Of a stretch of 64,000 nt of DNA, positions 14,160 through 26,397 are shown one piece after another. The stretch comes from Inia geoffrensis (Eukaryota; Chordata; Mammalia; Artiodactyla; Iniidae): positions 136,327,886 through 136,391,885 of the forward strand of contig CM070902.1 in NCBI GenBank assembly GCA_036417435.1. The letters are read 5' to 3'. Below the pieces are notes generated by a model. It did not search any database. It was not told where the DNA came from and was given only the letters and a program-made list of their open reading frames with translations. A program made the position numbers and the translations under genes. Position 1 is the first letter of the stretch. Each line of letters begins with the position of its first letter.

Positions 14160-14330
14160 AAACCATAATTTGGGGGATAAAAAAGTCCTTAGAGGTCACC
14201 AAGTAAAACCCTGATACGTTAGAGATGAAGGCACTGAGGTCCACAGAGTAAATGATTCATTGCCCGTTACAAGGTCACAATTTGTTGGCAGCTGAGACAG
14301 CTTCTTTTACTTTTACTTGACTACTCATTA
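14160..14330. mobile_element. MIR/L3-like ancient repeat fragment
   Basis: gtccttagaggtcaccaag, gatgaaggcactgaggtcc and acaaggtcacaattt match the shared pattern of old MIR and L3 type repeats. Family uncertain. Confidence 0.45.
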
Positions 14331-15134
14331 CTCTGTTAAACTTCTCCTCGCACAGCAGCAACTCCATAACAATTATGGTCCGTTAATACGAGTGTTAGTA
14401 AGATAAGAATTATGAGTAATACCAGATGATGATCTTTCAGAAAAAAAAACTAAGTTTCAAGAGGAATAGAAACATATTTTCATGAACACTGGGCCCTCTC
14501 AGAGGGTCAAAGAAACATAGTTGAGTTAATGGAATTTTCATCTCACCACTTGGTCATATGAAAACAATTCATTGTATAAAATGCTGGTGCTCATCCTACA
14601 CAACTAAGTGAATTTTAAAGCAAATTCAGCAAATTATTTTTGTTCTTTAAAATGTAAGTGTGAAATAGTATAAAAGTTAGATCTATAATTAAAACTGGAA
14701 AGAAAAGAATAACTTTCTAAAAGTATTATTTTTCTTCTAATTATTTATAATAAAATTTCACTATAATATAACCATTATATTATAATTAGCTTAAGTGACT
14801 TCTAAAATTATTTCTTAAATTTAAAAAAACTAGAGAAGGTTTCTCTGTTTCAAAGCAATTTATTGGCAAATTTTTTAGATCAAAATTTTATTTTTGCATT
14901 TCTGCCCATCAATCTGCAAATAATGATAGCTCATAAGAAAGAAGCACCAGTTATTTTTCAGATTAAAGCTTCTCAGAATAGTATACCTTCATCCTGCTGT
15001 GTCTTCTATTTCAATAACTTTCAACCAACTTACAAGTGATAACAGAAATCAAAACCTAATCCCCTAATCTTTAAATGATATTAAAGGGATAGCAAACACA
15101 ATGGCTATCATGCTTAGAATATATATATATTAAA

Positions 15135-15199
15135 TATTTTAGCACTCAATGATGAGGAAAAAATTAAAGTTTCTTTAATTATTTTAGCACTCAATGATG
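15135..15199. repeat. 20-bp direct repeat pair
   Basis: tattttagcactcaatgatg occurs exactly at 15135-15154 and 15180-15199, start to start 45 bp. Confidence 0.9.
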
Positions 15200-17055
15200 T
15201 TTGTTATTACAAAGTCAAAATATGAGAAGCAATATGCAAGTCAGACACAAAATGAATACTGAAGAAAGTACAGATGATATAAAAAAGATGAATATTCACA
15301 TATAAAATGGTCCACACAAATCAGAATGGATTCATCTAAGAAAAAAATTACTTAGAGAAGAAGCAAGCACAGTTAACACAGTTGTACGAAAAAAAAAAAA
15401 ATCTTCAAAGTCTCAAAAAGCAGGACTGATAAAATTTCAGTTAACTAAAAGTCCACATCTTCTCAATTTCTAATTCTTAAAATCTCACTGAAATCACCAA
15501 AGCAAATGCTATACAGAAATGTTTGCCATTAAGTCACCATCACGCTGTTTTTCTAATAGGTGTTTGCTCATATTGTGCCCCTTTCTGCCCATAAACTCTC
15601 CTCAAGATTTACAACCAAGACCAGGTGGGAGGCGTCCCCTTCCTCTGTACTCCCCAAATAACCTATGCTTAGAGTTTGTGCCTCTGCCTTCTTCAGCAGA
15701 CTGTGACTCCTTAAGAGCCAAAACAATGTTTTATTTATCTTTAGCTCCAGATTACTTAGGAAAGTACAATTAACACATGAGAGGCATTCAAAACAAATTT
15801 GTTCTTTAATTAAATTTTATCAGTCATGGCCAAAACAACAGTACAAAAGTCAGATGAAATTAAATCAATGGCACAAGCTCGTTTGTGACAGAGGTTCTTC
15901 ACCTGTTTTAAAAGTTTTAGATGGTCATTCAAGTAAAAAACTACCACTTGCATCAGGATTACACAAACACAGAAATGAGACAAGAAATGCCTTGTCTACA
16001 GTTATTTGTTAATAAATTATTTAATAAAATGAATTATGAACACACACTGAGGCTACCTCACTCCTTCCACTAAATATTTTCCAAGACTTTCTTCTTCAAA
16101 ACTAAGACTTTCCTTTATCTCCTTGATTTTTATCTCCTAGATGGTGAAGAATCCTCCAGGGGAAAGCAGTGGCAATATTAGAAGGCCCAGATTCAAAACA
16201 GAGGCAAAGTTTTAGCAAAAGCAAGATTATTCACAGTGATAGTCTGATCCATTATTAAACAGATACAAAATTATGAGATAGAAAAGGCTTATTTAAAAAG
16301 ATGTGATACTGAATGACCTAAGATGTTTCCATACATCAAATATTTAGTATAGAACCTATCATCTAGCCCCCAAGTCTGTACTCTACCCATTAAACCCAGT
16401 AAGTATCCTATTTATTACAGCTTCCTAATATAACCAGATGATAGATAATTTCTTACCCTGCTGGTTGGGTGCTGAGTTCCCAGTGAGGTTAGGGAGGTTA
16501 TTCTCTGACATTTTGGAGATGGAGACAGTCTCTATCTTTGAAGTAAAAAAAGGTGTGTGTGTGGGGGGGGTAATTTTTGCATTAACCTCAGTTTTCAGCT
16601 TTTCTTAAAATATTTTTCTTAAAATAAAGCTCGCTATAAATGGAACCAATTAAAAAAATATATATATTTTTAAAAATTATTTTAAGGTACTATGCAATGA
16701 GAACATTTGGGATTCTAGTAAGAGCACTAAATGGTCACCAGAAGTACTCTGGCTTTAGTACTTATATAGATGCCTGCTCTCCCTTGGAAAAAACTTCTAT
16801 TTTCCTCAACACCAATGATCGTCATTTAACTAAATAAAGTCTAATTTTTTTCTCTTTTTTCAGACTTGAAAAATGGGCGTGGTAATGCCAAAACAATGTG
16901 GATAGTAAAAGCACATTCTTAAAGACCTCTGAAATAAAAAGGTAAATGGCTGTTTATATCACATATAATAGCAAAAGATCATTAAGGTAAGATTTGATAG
17001 TAATGCTCGAAATAGCATCAAAATTGAAAGGGTAATAGAAGAGTGTCAAAGCAAA

Positions 17056-17079
17056 TTAAAAAAAAAAAAAAAAAAAAAC
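17056..17079. repeat. Poly(A) run
   Basis: About 21 A in a row with no recognisable retroelement body to its left. Confidence 0.8.
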
Positions 17080-18078
17080 TACACCCAAAGAAAACATCTT
17101 AAAATAGCAGTTAAATTCACTATCTAGAAAATTAGATTCAAATTCTTCAAGAAAACAGAGGCAAAGGATGATCTAACGGAACTGCATTTAAAGGACTCTA
17201 GGAACCAGTAGCAACCTCTCAAGATCTCAAAACAATCCAATGCTTGAAACATGCAGGATATATCAGTAACAGAGTATCCCTTCCCCTCTAAAAACACATC
17301 ATTACCACCAAATGATCTCAACCCTGAGCCATCCAGCAAAACCCTACAACCTTTATCTAAAGGAAACTGCACATAAAAAGGCATCAGCTCTTTAAAGCCC
17401 AGAGGATCCAATATTAACAAAAGGAAAAGGTAAGCCCGAACACTGCCAACAATATTCAATCTATTCTTAACCTGCCCTGTGGCAATATGTAACTTCCTGG
17501 CTGTCTATAGCTCCTGCCCCTACTTTAATGACCTCTGAAGATCTGATATTTGCTTTCTTATCAAAGATTCCTAGACCCCTGATCTCTGATTCTTCCACTT
17601 CCTTGAATTCTCTCTTTTCCTGCTTAGTTGCCTCTTAACTCAAGCTTCACTCATATTTCTAGTCAATCACAATAAGGATTTTTGTGGTACTGTATGTAGA
17701 CAAGGCCTCGAGCCTTGTGTTTACAAGCCCTAGTATTTAATTGAAATTTTTGGCTTATATTTGGATCTTAGCTTTTGCCTCTGATGATGAACTAAAACTG
17801 AAAAAATACATAAAACACAAATTGTTCAATTTTTTATTATAAGCAGTTTTGATATAAAGTTTATAAAATCTGAAATAGAATGACTAAAGCAAACTGTCTG
17901 TGCCTTCTAAGAATTTCAATTCTTGAAGCTAACTGTATCCCTAATGAACATAATCAAGTTGGAAATGCTATAACTGAACAGGGGTTTTCTTTGGGAACTA
18001 CAGGTGAATAGGAGTTAACTATGGCCCTACGACTCAAGTAAAAAACATCTTAAAAATTGAATTAAAAGCAGATGGGCA

Positions 18079-18293
18079 GGGGCTTCCCTGGTGGCGCAGT
18101 GGTTGAGAGTCCACCTGCCGATGCAGGGGACATGGGTTCGTGCCCCGGTCCGGGAGGATCCCACATGCCGCGGAGCAGCTGGGCCCGTAAGCCATGGCCG
18201 CTGAGCCTGCAGGTCCGGAGCCTGTGCTCCTCAGCGGGAGAGGCCACAACAGTGAGAGGCCCGCGTACCGCAAAAAAAAAAAAAAAAAAAAAA
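18079..18293 (+). mobile_element. CHR-type SINE, full length
   Basis: Complete copy ending ccgcgtaccgc plus about 26 A. The duplication aaaagcagat is present at 18064-18073 and again at the tail, where it overlaps the A-run near 18294-18303. Confidence 0.92.
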
Positions 18294-19860
18294 AAAAGCA
18301 GATCGGTAAACCATGTTTAAATAGAAAATCTGACAAACTAAAAACAGTTTTAAGAATCTTGGAAATTTAAGTTAACTTTGTAAGGGAAATGAATGGATGT
18401 AGAAATAAAATGTTTCAGCATTACCATGTTAAAACAGATGCAAGTATCTTGCTCAGCAACTGAATGCCTAATATTCCACTCCAAAAGAATAATTTAATCC
18501 AATTTGCTCTAAGAACTCTAACGTTAGTCATTTGCTATCCACCTAATTTTATCTTTAACTCAGTTGTCTTTATTAAAAGAAAAATGGAAGGATTTCTATT
18601 TTGTAAATTAATAGAAATCATACCTAAACTTTATTAACTTAGATGATTGTAAAGTTCCCAAATTCCAAACTAATAACTGAGGATACTGCTGAAAAGTTTC
18701 TTGCAGGGAACTCTGCCTTCAGCTCTAAAATTCTGACTCCACCTCCTAATTAGAATCTCCTAAAAATATTCATCATAATACCAAGGGAGTGGCCATGATG
18801 GATAAGCAAGTCTATACAGTGTATAAAAATTACTCTCCCTTTTGACAATGTTTTTCCTTTTCAATTTCCTTTTCTTACCAAATTTGAGAATATCAATTTT
18901 AAATAGATATAAGCTTCAGTAGTATGATTCTGCAACTATATATATATATGTCAATTTAAGCTATGGCTTTGACAATTATAATCAAGAACAATTATAATCC
19001 TTAGTAGGAGACCTTTTCTTTCGACTGGACTTTTCAATAAGCCAATATTCTTCTAATAAATATTATTTTGAGCATGAAGTAATAACCAACTGAAATCTAC
19101 AGCTGCATTAAAAAATGAGACAAACTGGTGTAGGGGGAGGCGGGGAGGGTAGAGGTTAACACAGTAACAAACAGGCAGTAGGAAAATACCAGAGTGATAT
19201 TACATCTCCTCCTTCACAATGCCAAATATTTAGTTAGCATATGGCCCAAAGCTTGTCTTAATTATCCCTCAAATGCTTTAGAGAAACTTACCTTTTTTAT
19301 ACCTTGAAATTAAAGAGAATGGTCATAAACATCTCTTAATGATGCTTTTTGTCTTTCATGAGTAATAATGACAGATTTCCAGATTGGTGAGCATAAGGTT
19401 GTGTCTACACATGACCCATCTGAAATGCCTCTGATTTTACCAGCTCCCTATCCCTGCCCTCAAAAAAAGATTATTGTGTAGACTTCACCAAAGATGCAGT
19501 AACACTCTCATAAATTGGCTTAAGTAACAAATCTTGTAACTTATATAGAAATCATTTCAAATGAGGATTAGTCATTACAAAAACAGTAAATTGATGAAAC
19601 AGGATCATGAACTCTAAAGTAAATCAAAACTAAATGATCCCCCCCCCAAGTAAGTAATGTTTAAATAGCTAAATATAGGAAGTTTATACAAAAGAAAAGT
19701 CTCAACAAAATTTACCATGAATTCACAAAATTGAGGTAAATTTTATGTTAAATACTCACCACTAATGTTGAGTTCAAAAGAAATGAATTTATAAATAATC
19801 TATAATACTACTTCCAAATTTCATATTCTACAATACTGTTTAAAGTACTTTTAAACTTAC

Positions 19861-20643
19861 CCAAATGAAGTAATGTAAACTGGGCTGCCAGTTCCTTTGC
19901 ATCTTCCAGAGTAGTACAGAGTTTGTCTGGCATGAAGTAACTCTGGGATCCATTTGCAATAGCAGGAATAATGATTTTATATATCAAGAGTACTTTCCCA
20001 TCTTGACTTGTTGTTGAATATAAATAATACTCTGGTGGTGCCCAATTATTTTTGTTGCAGTAATAATCCAAATGCATTACTGCAGAATTGAAATGACTGG
20101 ATTTTAAAGAATACATACTAATTGGAGTAAGCTTTGTTCCAGGAAAAAATGGATAAGTGCATCTTTCAATTTCAGGGGGGCCTGGGCTATGCTGGCCATT
20201 GAGACGAGCTGGAAGAGTTGGTGGCTTGCCTAGAGTTTTGGGGTGGCTCTCTTCTTTGTTAGCAAACACAATCAGGTTTTCCGAATTGGGGCTAATCTGA
20301 CCATTAAGATGCTGTCTCCAAGTGTTTTCTTTAATTACAGGTTTTGCCAGTGTTACCTCAATACGTGCTCCATCAATGCATTTTCCATTCATAACAGACA
20401 TAGCAGCCACTGCATCTTCTCGGTTGAAAAAGTGAACAAAAGCATAATCTCTAAGTTTCTTTACTCGTTCAACTGCGCCAGGTTTGAATTTACTGAATTC
20501 TACTTTAATTGTTTCCTCTGTAGTTGAGATCATTAAATTTCGTACATAGAGAACTTTAACTCTCTGCATGGTTTCCTCATCAACCTCTTTCTCTGGGTCA
20601 GCCCAATCTACCTGAATGGTATGGCCCCACAGTTGGAAGGTTC
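19861..20643 (-). CDS. RBM46: RBM46 coding exon with RRM3 and the C-terminal dsRBD-like region
   Basis: This exon of 783 bases encodes about residues 207-467. It starts at acceptor acag (20645-20644) with GAACCTTCC, giving [13 protein letters not shown], the end of RRM2. RRM3 follows, with RNP2-like LYVRNL and RNP1-like DYAFVHF. After a Ser/Pro-containing linker comes the region from about [15 protein letters not shown] to AAQFTLLHL. This resembles the double-stranded-RNA-binding-like domain shared by RBM46, A1CF, RBM47 and DND1. The donor is TTTGG followed by gtaag at 19860, again phase 1. Joined to the two preceding exons it gives 467 codons plus one base, consistent with a full protein of about 533 residues once a last exon of about 66 codons is added. 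That exon was not found. If the donor were skipped, the frame would run 17 more residues to a stop near 19808. Confidence 0.95.
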
Positions 20644-21155
20644 CTGTAAAAAAGAATAACTTAATTTGAAGACAATTAAAACAAATAAAAGTCAAAATTA
20701 AGTAAAACTGTTTCTCCAAAGAAGCAGAAACTCAAATACATGTCAATATATTTGGTCAGCATTAGTTTCCTACTCACAAAATAGTTTTTACTAAGGCAAA
20801 CCTAGCCAGAACTTATGGTGGAATTAATTTTAAGAGTCAAAAGAACAAAAACACTTCAAAGATGGACCTTTATTAGAAGAATTGGGTACTGTCCTTTGTA
20901 TTTTTATCAAACAATTAACAGCTAAATTAAAATGTATACAATTAGTAAATCAGTAAATTATTATAAATAATGACTCATAAGATCAGCTTCATGTCTTTTG
21001 GAATCACTTGATTTATTTTACTTCCTTAAACAATCTCCATTCCTCTTTAAGGGCACTACATATTTTCATAAATTGATCTATGAGGTACTGTCGTCTGTCC
21101 ATATGTATAGTAAGGTTAACACAGAAAAATAACCTTTGAAAAAGGATAAGTTTAC
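20644..21155 (-). other. RBM46: RBM46 intron between the RRM2 and RRM3 exons
   Basis: This 512-bp intron has GT (21155-21154) and AG (20645-20644) ends on the minus strand, and a pyrimidine-rich tract precedes the acceptor. No repeat or conserved element was recognised in it. Confidence 0.9.
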
Positions 21156-21623
21156 CCGGAATTAGTTTTCTCCTAGCCATAGCAGCAGCTCTGTGAGATT
21201 CATATTCAACAAATGCAAAACCGCGATTTTTGGTCTTATCAGTTGCGCTTGGGTAAACAATGACATCTACAACTCCTTCTGTAACTTTCTTCATTTCATC
21301 CAAGATTTCTTCCTTCTTCTTTTCCTTTGGAATAGCTCCAATAAATAATCTGCAATTATCCAAGCTTACACACACACCAATAAACTTCCCTGGTCGAATC
21401 TCATAATTATTAAGAATTCTGATGGCTAACTGGGCTTCTTCTTTTGTAGTATACATCACAAAAGCATAACCTCGATTTTCACCACTAAATTCCATCATAA
21501 GTCGAAATTCATATATCTTCCCAGCTCTTTCAAAGACAGGAACTAACTCATCTTCATACATATCACGAGGTATTTTTCCTACAAAAACTTCACAGCCTCT
21601 AGGTGGAGGTGGACCTTCCCAAC
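21156..21623 (-). CDS. RBM46: RBM46 coding exon with RRM1 and most of RRM2
   Basis: This exon of 468 bases encodes about residues 51-206. It holds RRM1, with RNP2-like VFVGKI and RNP1-like RGYAFVMY, and most of RRM2, with LFIGAI and RGFAFVEY. These aromatic residues are the usual RNA-stacking positions. The acceptor is tttcag at 21626-21624 and the exon begins GTTGGGAAGG. The donor is CCGG followed by gtaaac, with the intron starting at 21155. The last base opens a Gly codon finished by the next exon, so both flanking introns are phase 1. The strand, order and spacing fit the neighbouring exons, 0.8 kb upstream and 0.5 kb downstream. The reading frame is open throughout. Open frame that continues past the donor, ending near 21013, is intronic and lacks family similarity. 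Confidence 0.96.
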
Positions 21624-22454
21624 CTGAAAGACAAAAATAAATAAACAGACAAATAAATTCTAATAAGATATCTATGTTCACTATTCAGTAATTCAAGCCA
21701 CAAATTTACTGTGAGCCTTCTATATGCTATGCACTATTACAGGTGTTGGGGATACAACAGTGAACAAACTAGAAGCCCCCTTCCCTCATGAAGCTTATAT
21801 TCAATAGCGAAAGGAGACAATGAGTAATAAGCGCTATGGAGAAAAACAAAGCCTGAATGAAATGATGGAATGAGCCTTGAGGATCTATCAGAAAAAAGAA
21901 AAGCAAGTGCTTTTTATATTAGTTATATTAGAACAACCAGAGCATGCAGGTCTGCACAGGAAATGCACACTTGAGGGAGGAGTAAAATGGTAGCCATCAG
22001 TGCAGTCAGAGGCCAGGATTTTCTTTAAAGTCTGACAGAAAGCTAATTGGAGGGTTTGAGCAAGGAAATTGTACTGGCTATTGGTAGAAAGGCAAAACAT
22101 TATATCCAATACCCTGTTTGCATCTAGTATAAACGGCACTCCTCTACTCACTACTCTCAAATTCCTCCCCAAATGACCTCCCCTTTCATAGCTAGAGTAC
22201 CCTTTCCCGACTGACCTAATCCTGACTTCTTTCTCAACTGCTTCTTAAACCAAGAGGAGAGTTAAAAAATGTAAGGGAAAGACATGCATAACACATATAA
22301 TCTACCTCTTTTCCCTCCCAACAGTAAAAATGATTGCTGACGTCTTAAAGCGGTTACAAGGAAAGAGCTATTGTTTGGGATGCTTGTGGAGATACACCTG
22401 ATGTAAACTGACTACATTAAAGATTCAATTTTTTGAACATAAACAAATTCACAC
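21624..22454 (-). other. RBM46: RBM46 intron between the start-codon exon and the RRM1 exon
   Basis: This 831-bp phase-1 intron begins gtgtg at 22454 and ends tttcag at 21624. It carries a minus-strand L2 fragment (about 21690-21870). The rest looks unique. Confidence 0.9.
21690..21870 (-). mobile_element. L2 3' end fragment
   Basis: Reverse L2: ctatatgctatgcactatta, tgttggggatacaacagtg, catgaagcttatattcaat. Lies in the intron after the RBM46 start exon. Confidence 0.75.
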
Positions 22455-22605
22455 CTGGAGGTGGACCACCAAACTTCCTTTGCCCATTTTCTTGAACCAT
22501 GTTGTATCCAGTCTTTTCCATCAAAGCAAGTAATGCTGCTTCATTCTGAGTACCAGTTCGGACTTTACTGCATCCATTTGTTCCATCTGTATTTTCTTCA
22601 TTCAT
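22455..22605 (-). CDS. RBM46: RBM46 coding exon with the start codon (residues 1-50)
   Basis: This exon encodes the N-terminus of RBM46, beginning [12 protein letters not shown] and ending GGPPPG. Mammalian RBM46 is a germ-cell cytoplasmic RNA-binding protein that acts on target mRNAs during the mitosis-to-meiosis transition, with the MEIOC-YTHDC2 machinery. On the minus strand the acceptor reads ctttag just before base 22616, so 22616-22606 is a short 5' UTR piece. The ATG at 22605-22603 has A at -3, a good Kozak context. The donor is CTCCAG followed by gtgtg at 22454. The exon ends with one base of a Gly codon, which the next exon completes as GGT followed by TGG. The stretch before RRM1 is low in charge and proline/glycine-rich at its end, as in the family. 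No stop or frameshift is seen. The identification rests on recalled similarity to the mammalian protein. Confidence 0.95.
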
Positions 22606-23984
22606 GGTTGCAGCTCCTAAAGCAAAGTTTAAAAGCAGTGTTTATGACACGGAGTGCCAGGAGGAATCTATGAAGCATTTCTTTGAGTACCAAAAAACCA
22701 AGGATAGTTGTGGCTGCTACATTTGGTTATCACTGTAGCCCTGCCCCCAAAGTTCTTCCCTACAGTGGAAGCTGGAAGACTATTTTAATGTCTCTGATCA
22801 ATTAAGCACTACCTTTTTAAGGCCTAAGCTACAAAGAAAGGAAGTCAAAAGTGAAAAAGAGAAAGGCAACAACAAAAACAAAAGTGGGAAAACAGAAGTA
22901 ACTGAAAGGGAGAGGAGAAAAAAGCAAGCAGAAGTAGTAAAGTATTCAGAAATTATAAATTGATAGAGCTAAAATTAGGTGACCTCCAAAAGTCCTTCCT
23001 TGTTTTAAAATATCTGAGTTTTTCTGAGGATGAGGAATACAGCTACGAACACATCCATACCATACACATCACACCCAATCTTTTTATGGTCTTTAAATTT
23101 CTTTCCAAGCAATCCTATTGCATCCCATGATGTAATTCTGAACACGGCAGGAGAGTAGCTCATGCACCCATACAGCTTCTACCTGCCATCTACCTCACCG
23201 CCTTGAATTTAGCAGCCCAGTGTTCTTCATTAAACTACTATTAAAGTAACTTAATAAACTACTACTTTATTAAACTACTATTCAATTCACTTATCAAACT
23301 GCCTACTGAGTTTGCCTAACGAGCACTGAGAATGAGATTTTCATTTGGCATCCTGAATTCAACAGATCCAGAACTGAATGTCTTTTTATCTTCCAAACAT
23401 GTTCCTTCCTGTTTTACCTGACTTCCATCAATTCATCCATCCAACCAATAAATGGCACCACAAGGAGTATGTATTACTCCTTCTCCAAAGTGTCACAACC
23501 AGAAACTTGGGACTAAACCCTGAAGTCCTTCCTTTGACTCACAGCTATCAGTCACAAAGACCTGCTTACATTAAGACCTTCTAAATATTTTTTTCTTTTC
23601 TTTTGAAAGAAAGAATTTTTATTTTTTATCACCACATCTAACAGTTCTCAATGACTTTGAAATAACTCTATTATGTGCAACATAAAATTTTTAAAATCTG
23701 AAAAATGCTGTAAAAATAAAGACATGAACATCGTGTAGAACCAACTGTAGACCTTGAATGTAACCCTACAATACCTATTTCTTACTTCTTTTGTCTGAAT
23801 TTTTCCATTAAATTCTACCATTTCGAAATAAATTGACCTGCCTTCCTTCAGCTCATGGAGCACATAATTAATTTCTATTTTTCAAAAATGAAATGCATTT
23901 GGAAAATTACCAGAAAGAACTGGTTCTCATCGAGAGGCAACTGCCATATAGAGATTACAAGCATATACACACTACCAAATGTAA

Positions 23985-24050
23985 AATAGATACTAGTGGG
24001 AAGCAGATGCGTAGCACAGGGAGATCAGCTTGGTGCTTTGTGTCCACCTA
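23985..24050 (+). mobile_element. Short L1 3' UTR fragment
   Basis: atactagtgggaagcagatg and agcacagggagatcagcttg match the L1 3' UTR text also seen at 56696. Confidence 0.75.
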
Positions 24051-24124
24051 AATATTTCTTGAAATCAATCTTTTCCTGTCTATCCCCACAGCCTGTTCTC
24101 AATTATTTACTTGAATTAGCATAG

Positions 24125-24460
24125 TCCTTCCTCATTACTCAGTATCCATAGGGGATTCCCACAGATACCAAAATCCACATACGCTCAAGTCTCATAAAAT
24201 AGCATAGTAGTTGCCTATAACCTATGCACCTCCTCCCACAAACTTTAAATCATCTCTAGATTACTAGAACACCTAATAAAATGTAAATGGTATATGAACA
24301 GTTGTAAATGCAATGCAAATGATATATAAATAGTTGCCAGCATTCCTGGCAAATTCAAGTTTGGGGAACTTTCTGGAATTTCTTTTTTCAAATCTTTTCA
24401 ATCAAAGATTGGTTGACTCTGCAGCTGTGGAACCGCGGATACGGAGGGCCAACTATGCTA
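24125..24460. mobile_element. Tigger-family (MER8-like) DNA transposon remnant
   Basis: Left end: actcagtatccataggggat and taccaaaatccacatacgct. Centre: aaatcatctctagattacta. Right end: ggaaccgcggatacggaggg then ccaacta. The inverted terminal halves are typical of Tigger-derived elements. The subfamily name is from memory. Confidence 0.75.
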
Positions 24461-24809
24461 GGTTCCTAACCATTGTTCCAGGTTTTGGCCTTGTCTCTTA
24501 CAAACAAAATCTCCACAATGCTGTCAAGATGATTGATATAAAATATGTATATGACTACTTTAAGCTTCTCTTACAAATCAGAACTAAGGGAAAAAAATGG
24601 GTAAATTTATTTTTTAGATCTTATAGTCAAGAAGGCCCTGCTAAAAAATAAACAAAAAGCCTCAAAGAAAAATATTACTAGATTATTTTTACTACCTAAG
24701 TATTAACTATTTTGAAGGCAAAAAATACCACAAAACTAAGATGGAAAATTACAAACAGGGAAAAATGATCTGCAACACAACATAATAAAAGGCTAATTTC
24801 CTTCAAATA

Positions 24810-25035
24810 AGAAGAGCAGCATGGTGTCATAATTGAGAGCAAATTCAGGTACCTAAACGACTGCTTAAATGTGAACCCTGGTTCCTCCCCTTTACTAGTT
24901 ATGACTTTGGGCAAGTTTGGCCTCAGTTTGTCTCTAAAAGACAGATAGTAACAGTTTCTACTTCATAGAGTTATTGTCAGGATTAAGCATAAAGTGCTTA
25001 AAATAGTATTTTGCATATAAGCACTATAAATGTAT
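24810..25035 (+). mobile_element. MIR SINE
   Basis: agcagcatggtgtcataatt, ttatgactttgggcaagttt, ggcctcagtttgtctctaa and a tail with cataagtgctta-like text follow MIR order. Confidence 0.78.
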
Positions 25036-25154
25036 TTACTATCTAATTAATATAATAGAATATATAATAGTAATTTCTCATAAAATAATACTGTTGTATA
25101 ATAAATTAATAGAACAATAAAAAAAATAAACTGCTGACCAGTGACTGCAAACTC

Positions 25155-25790
25155 TAATTCATTCATTTACTCAAGAAATGTTTATTAAGGACCAACTGTG
25201 TGCCAGGCACCATTCCTTATGTCTGTGATACATCAGTAAGTAAAAGACCAAAATTCCTCCCTTGTATAGCTTATACTCCAGTAAGGAAAACAAATGATAA
25301 TACAAGCAATATGTAAATAATATACGTTAAAAGATAACAGTAGGGGGAAAAAGAACAGAGATAGGGCACATGGGTGGGGAAGGTTTGCAGAAGACAGGGT
25401 GTAATTTTAAACAGATAAGCAGCATAGGCCTCCCTATAACACTGAGGAACCTAGCCATTGCAGTTATTTGGGAAGAACATTCAACACAAATGGAAAAATG
25501 AGGACAGATGCCCAAGAGTAGAAGTATGCATGGCACATATAAGGTACAGCAAGGGGACCAGTATGGTAAAACCAAAAGGAGAACAGTGGGAGATGAAGTC
25601 AGCGAGGTAACAAGCTGCCATATCACACAGACCTTTTAAGTCAGGTGCCGCAGGACTTCAGGGTTTATTCTGAGTAAATGAGGAGCCACTGGAGATTCTG
25701 AGCACAAGGATAATATGATCTTTCATTTTAAAAGGAACACTGGCTACTGTATTGTTCTACTAAGCAGAGAGAACTGCACAAAGTTGGAAA
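25155..25790 (-). mobile_element. L2 LINE, long 3' segment
   Basis: Starts attcatttactcaagaaatg, tgtgtgccaggcaccattcc and runs through ggagatgaagtcagcgaggt, gccactggagattctgagca and aacactggctactgtattg, all in L2 reverse order. Confidence 0.8.
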
Positions 25791-26184
25791 GGACTGAACA
25801 GAAGGTATCTTCCCGCCAAACTGAAGTATTCAAATACAGGTTGGACATGCTAGAGAGATTCAAACAAACGGTGCATTGCTGGACCATGTGGCTTTTAACG
25901 TTCCTTCCAAAATTTAGTACAAAGAGAGATCACGCAGAGACCCTGCCTTAAAAGGACTTACAATCCAGGAAAGAGCAATATCATCATCATCCAGTTAGGT
26001 GCCTTCTACGTTTTAAGCCTGCATTTCAGAGAGCATTATCTCTACAAGAGATTCACAGTTCCTTGAAAACAAAATGTTGAAGGGTTTAAAAAGAAACTGT
26101 TAATTCAATTAAAAAAACAATAATAAAAACTGTAGAGACCAAACAAAATACCTGCAGACTTTCTGTGGTTTAAATTCTGGGCTG

Positions 26185-26285
26185 CATAAGAGCAGAGATC
26201 CCATCTGCCTTGAACACTTTCCCTGTTACCCACCACAGTGCTTGGTACACAGTAGGTACTCAGTAATTATTTGTTGGATGAAGAA
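26185..26285 (+). mobile_element. L2 3' end fragment
   Basis: acagtgcttggtacacagta, ggtactcagtaattatttg and ttggatgaa match the L2 terminus. A SINE inserted about 110 bp further on. Confidence 0.75.
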
Positions 26286-26397
26286 TCTAACAGAAATTCA
26301 AAAAAATCCTTAATATAACTTCATACACTTTGGGCAGGTGTGCATTAAATTGGAATGATTTTTTTGAGGAAAATGTGTTAATATTTATTAAAATCTA

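Larger units (their letters stand above)
1..19860 (-). other. RBM46: RBM46 intron after the RRM3 exon (partial)
   Basis: The phase-1 donor at 19860 must join an exon encoding the last ~66 residues of RBM46. I searched by eye on the minus strand for that C-terminal sequence and did not find it. By inference this whole stretch is intron and the terminal exon and 3' UTR lie left of base 1. Recognised content is the L1/MLT1 block (1-4745), MIR, L2, L3/CR1, MER2 and three SINEs, listed separately. The stretches 4746-6750, 9800-11560, 11806-14150 and 14330-18060 are AT-rich and show no gene that I recognise. If the terminal exon is in fact present and was missed, part of this span is intergenic. 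Confidence 0.6.
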
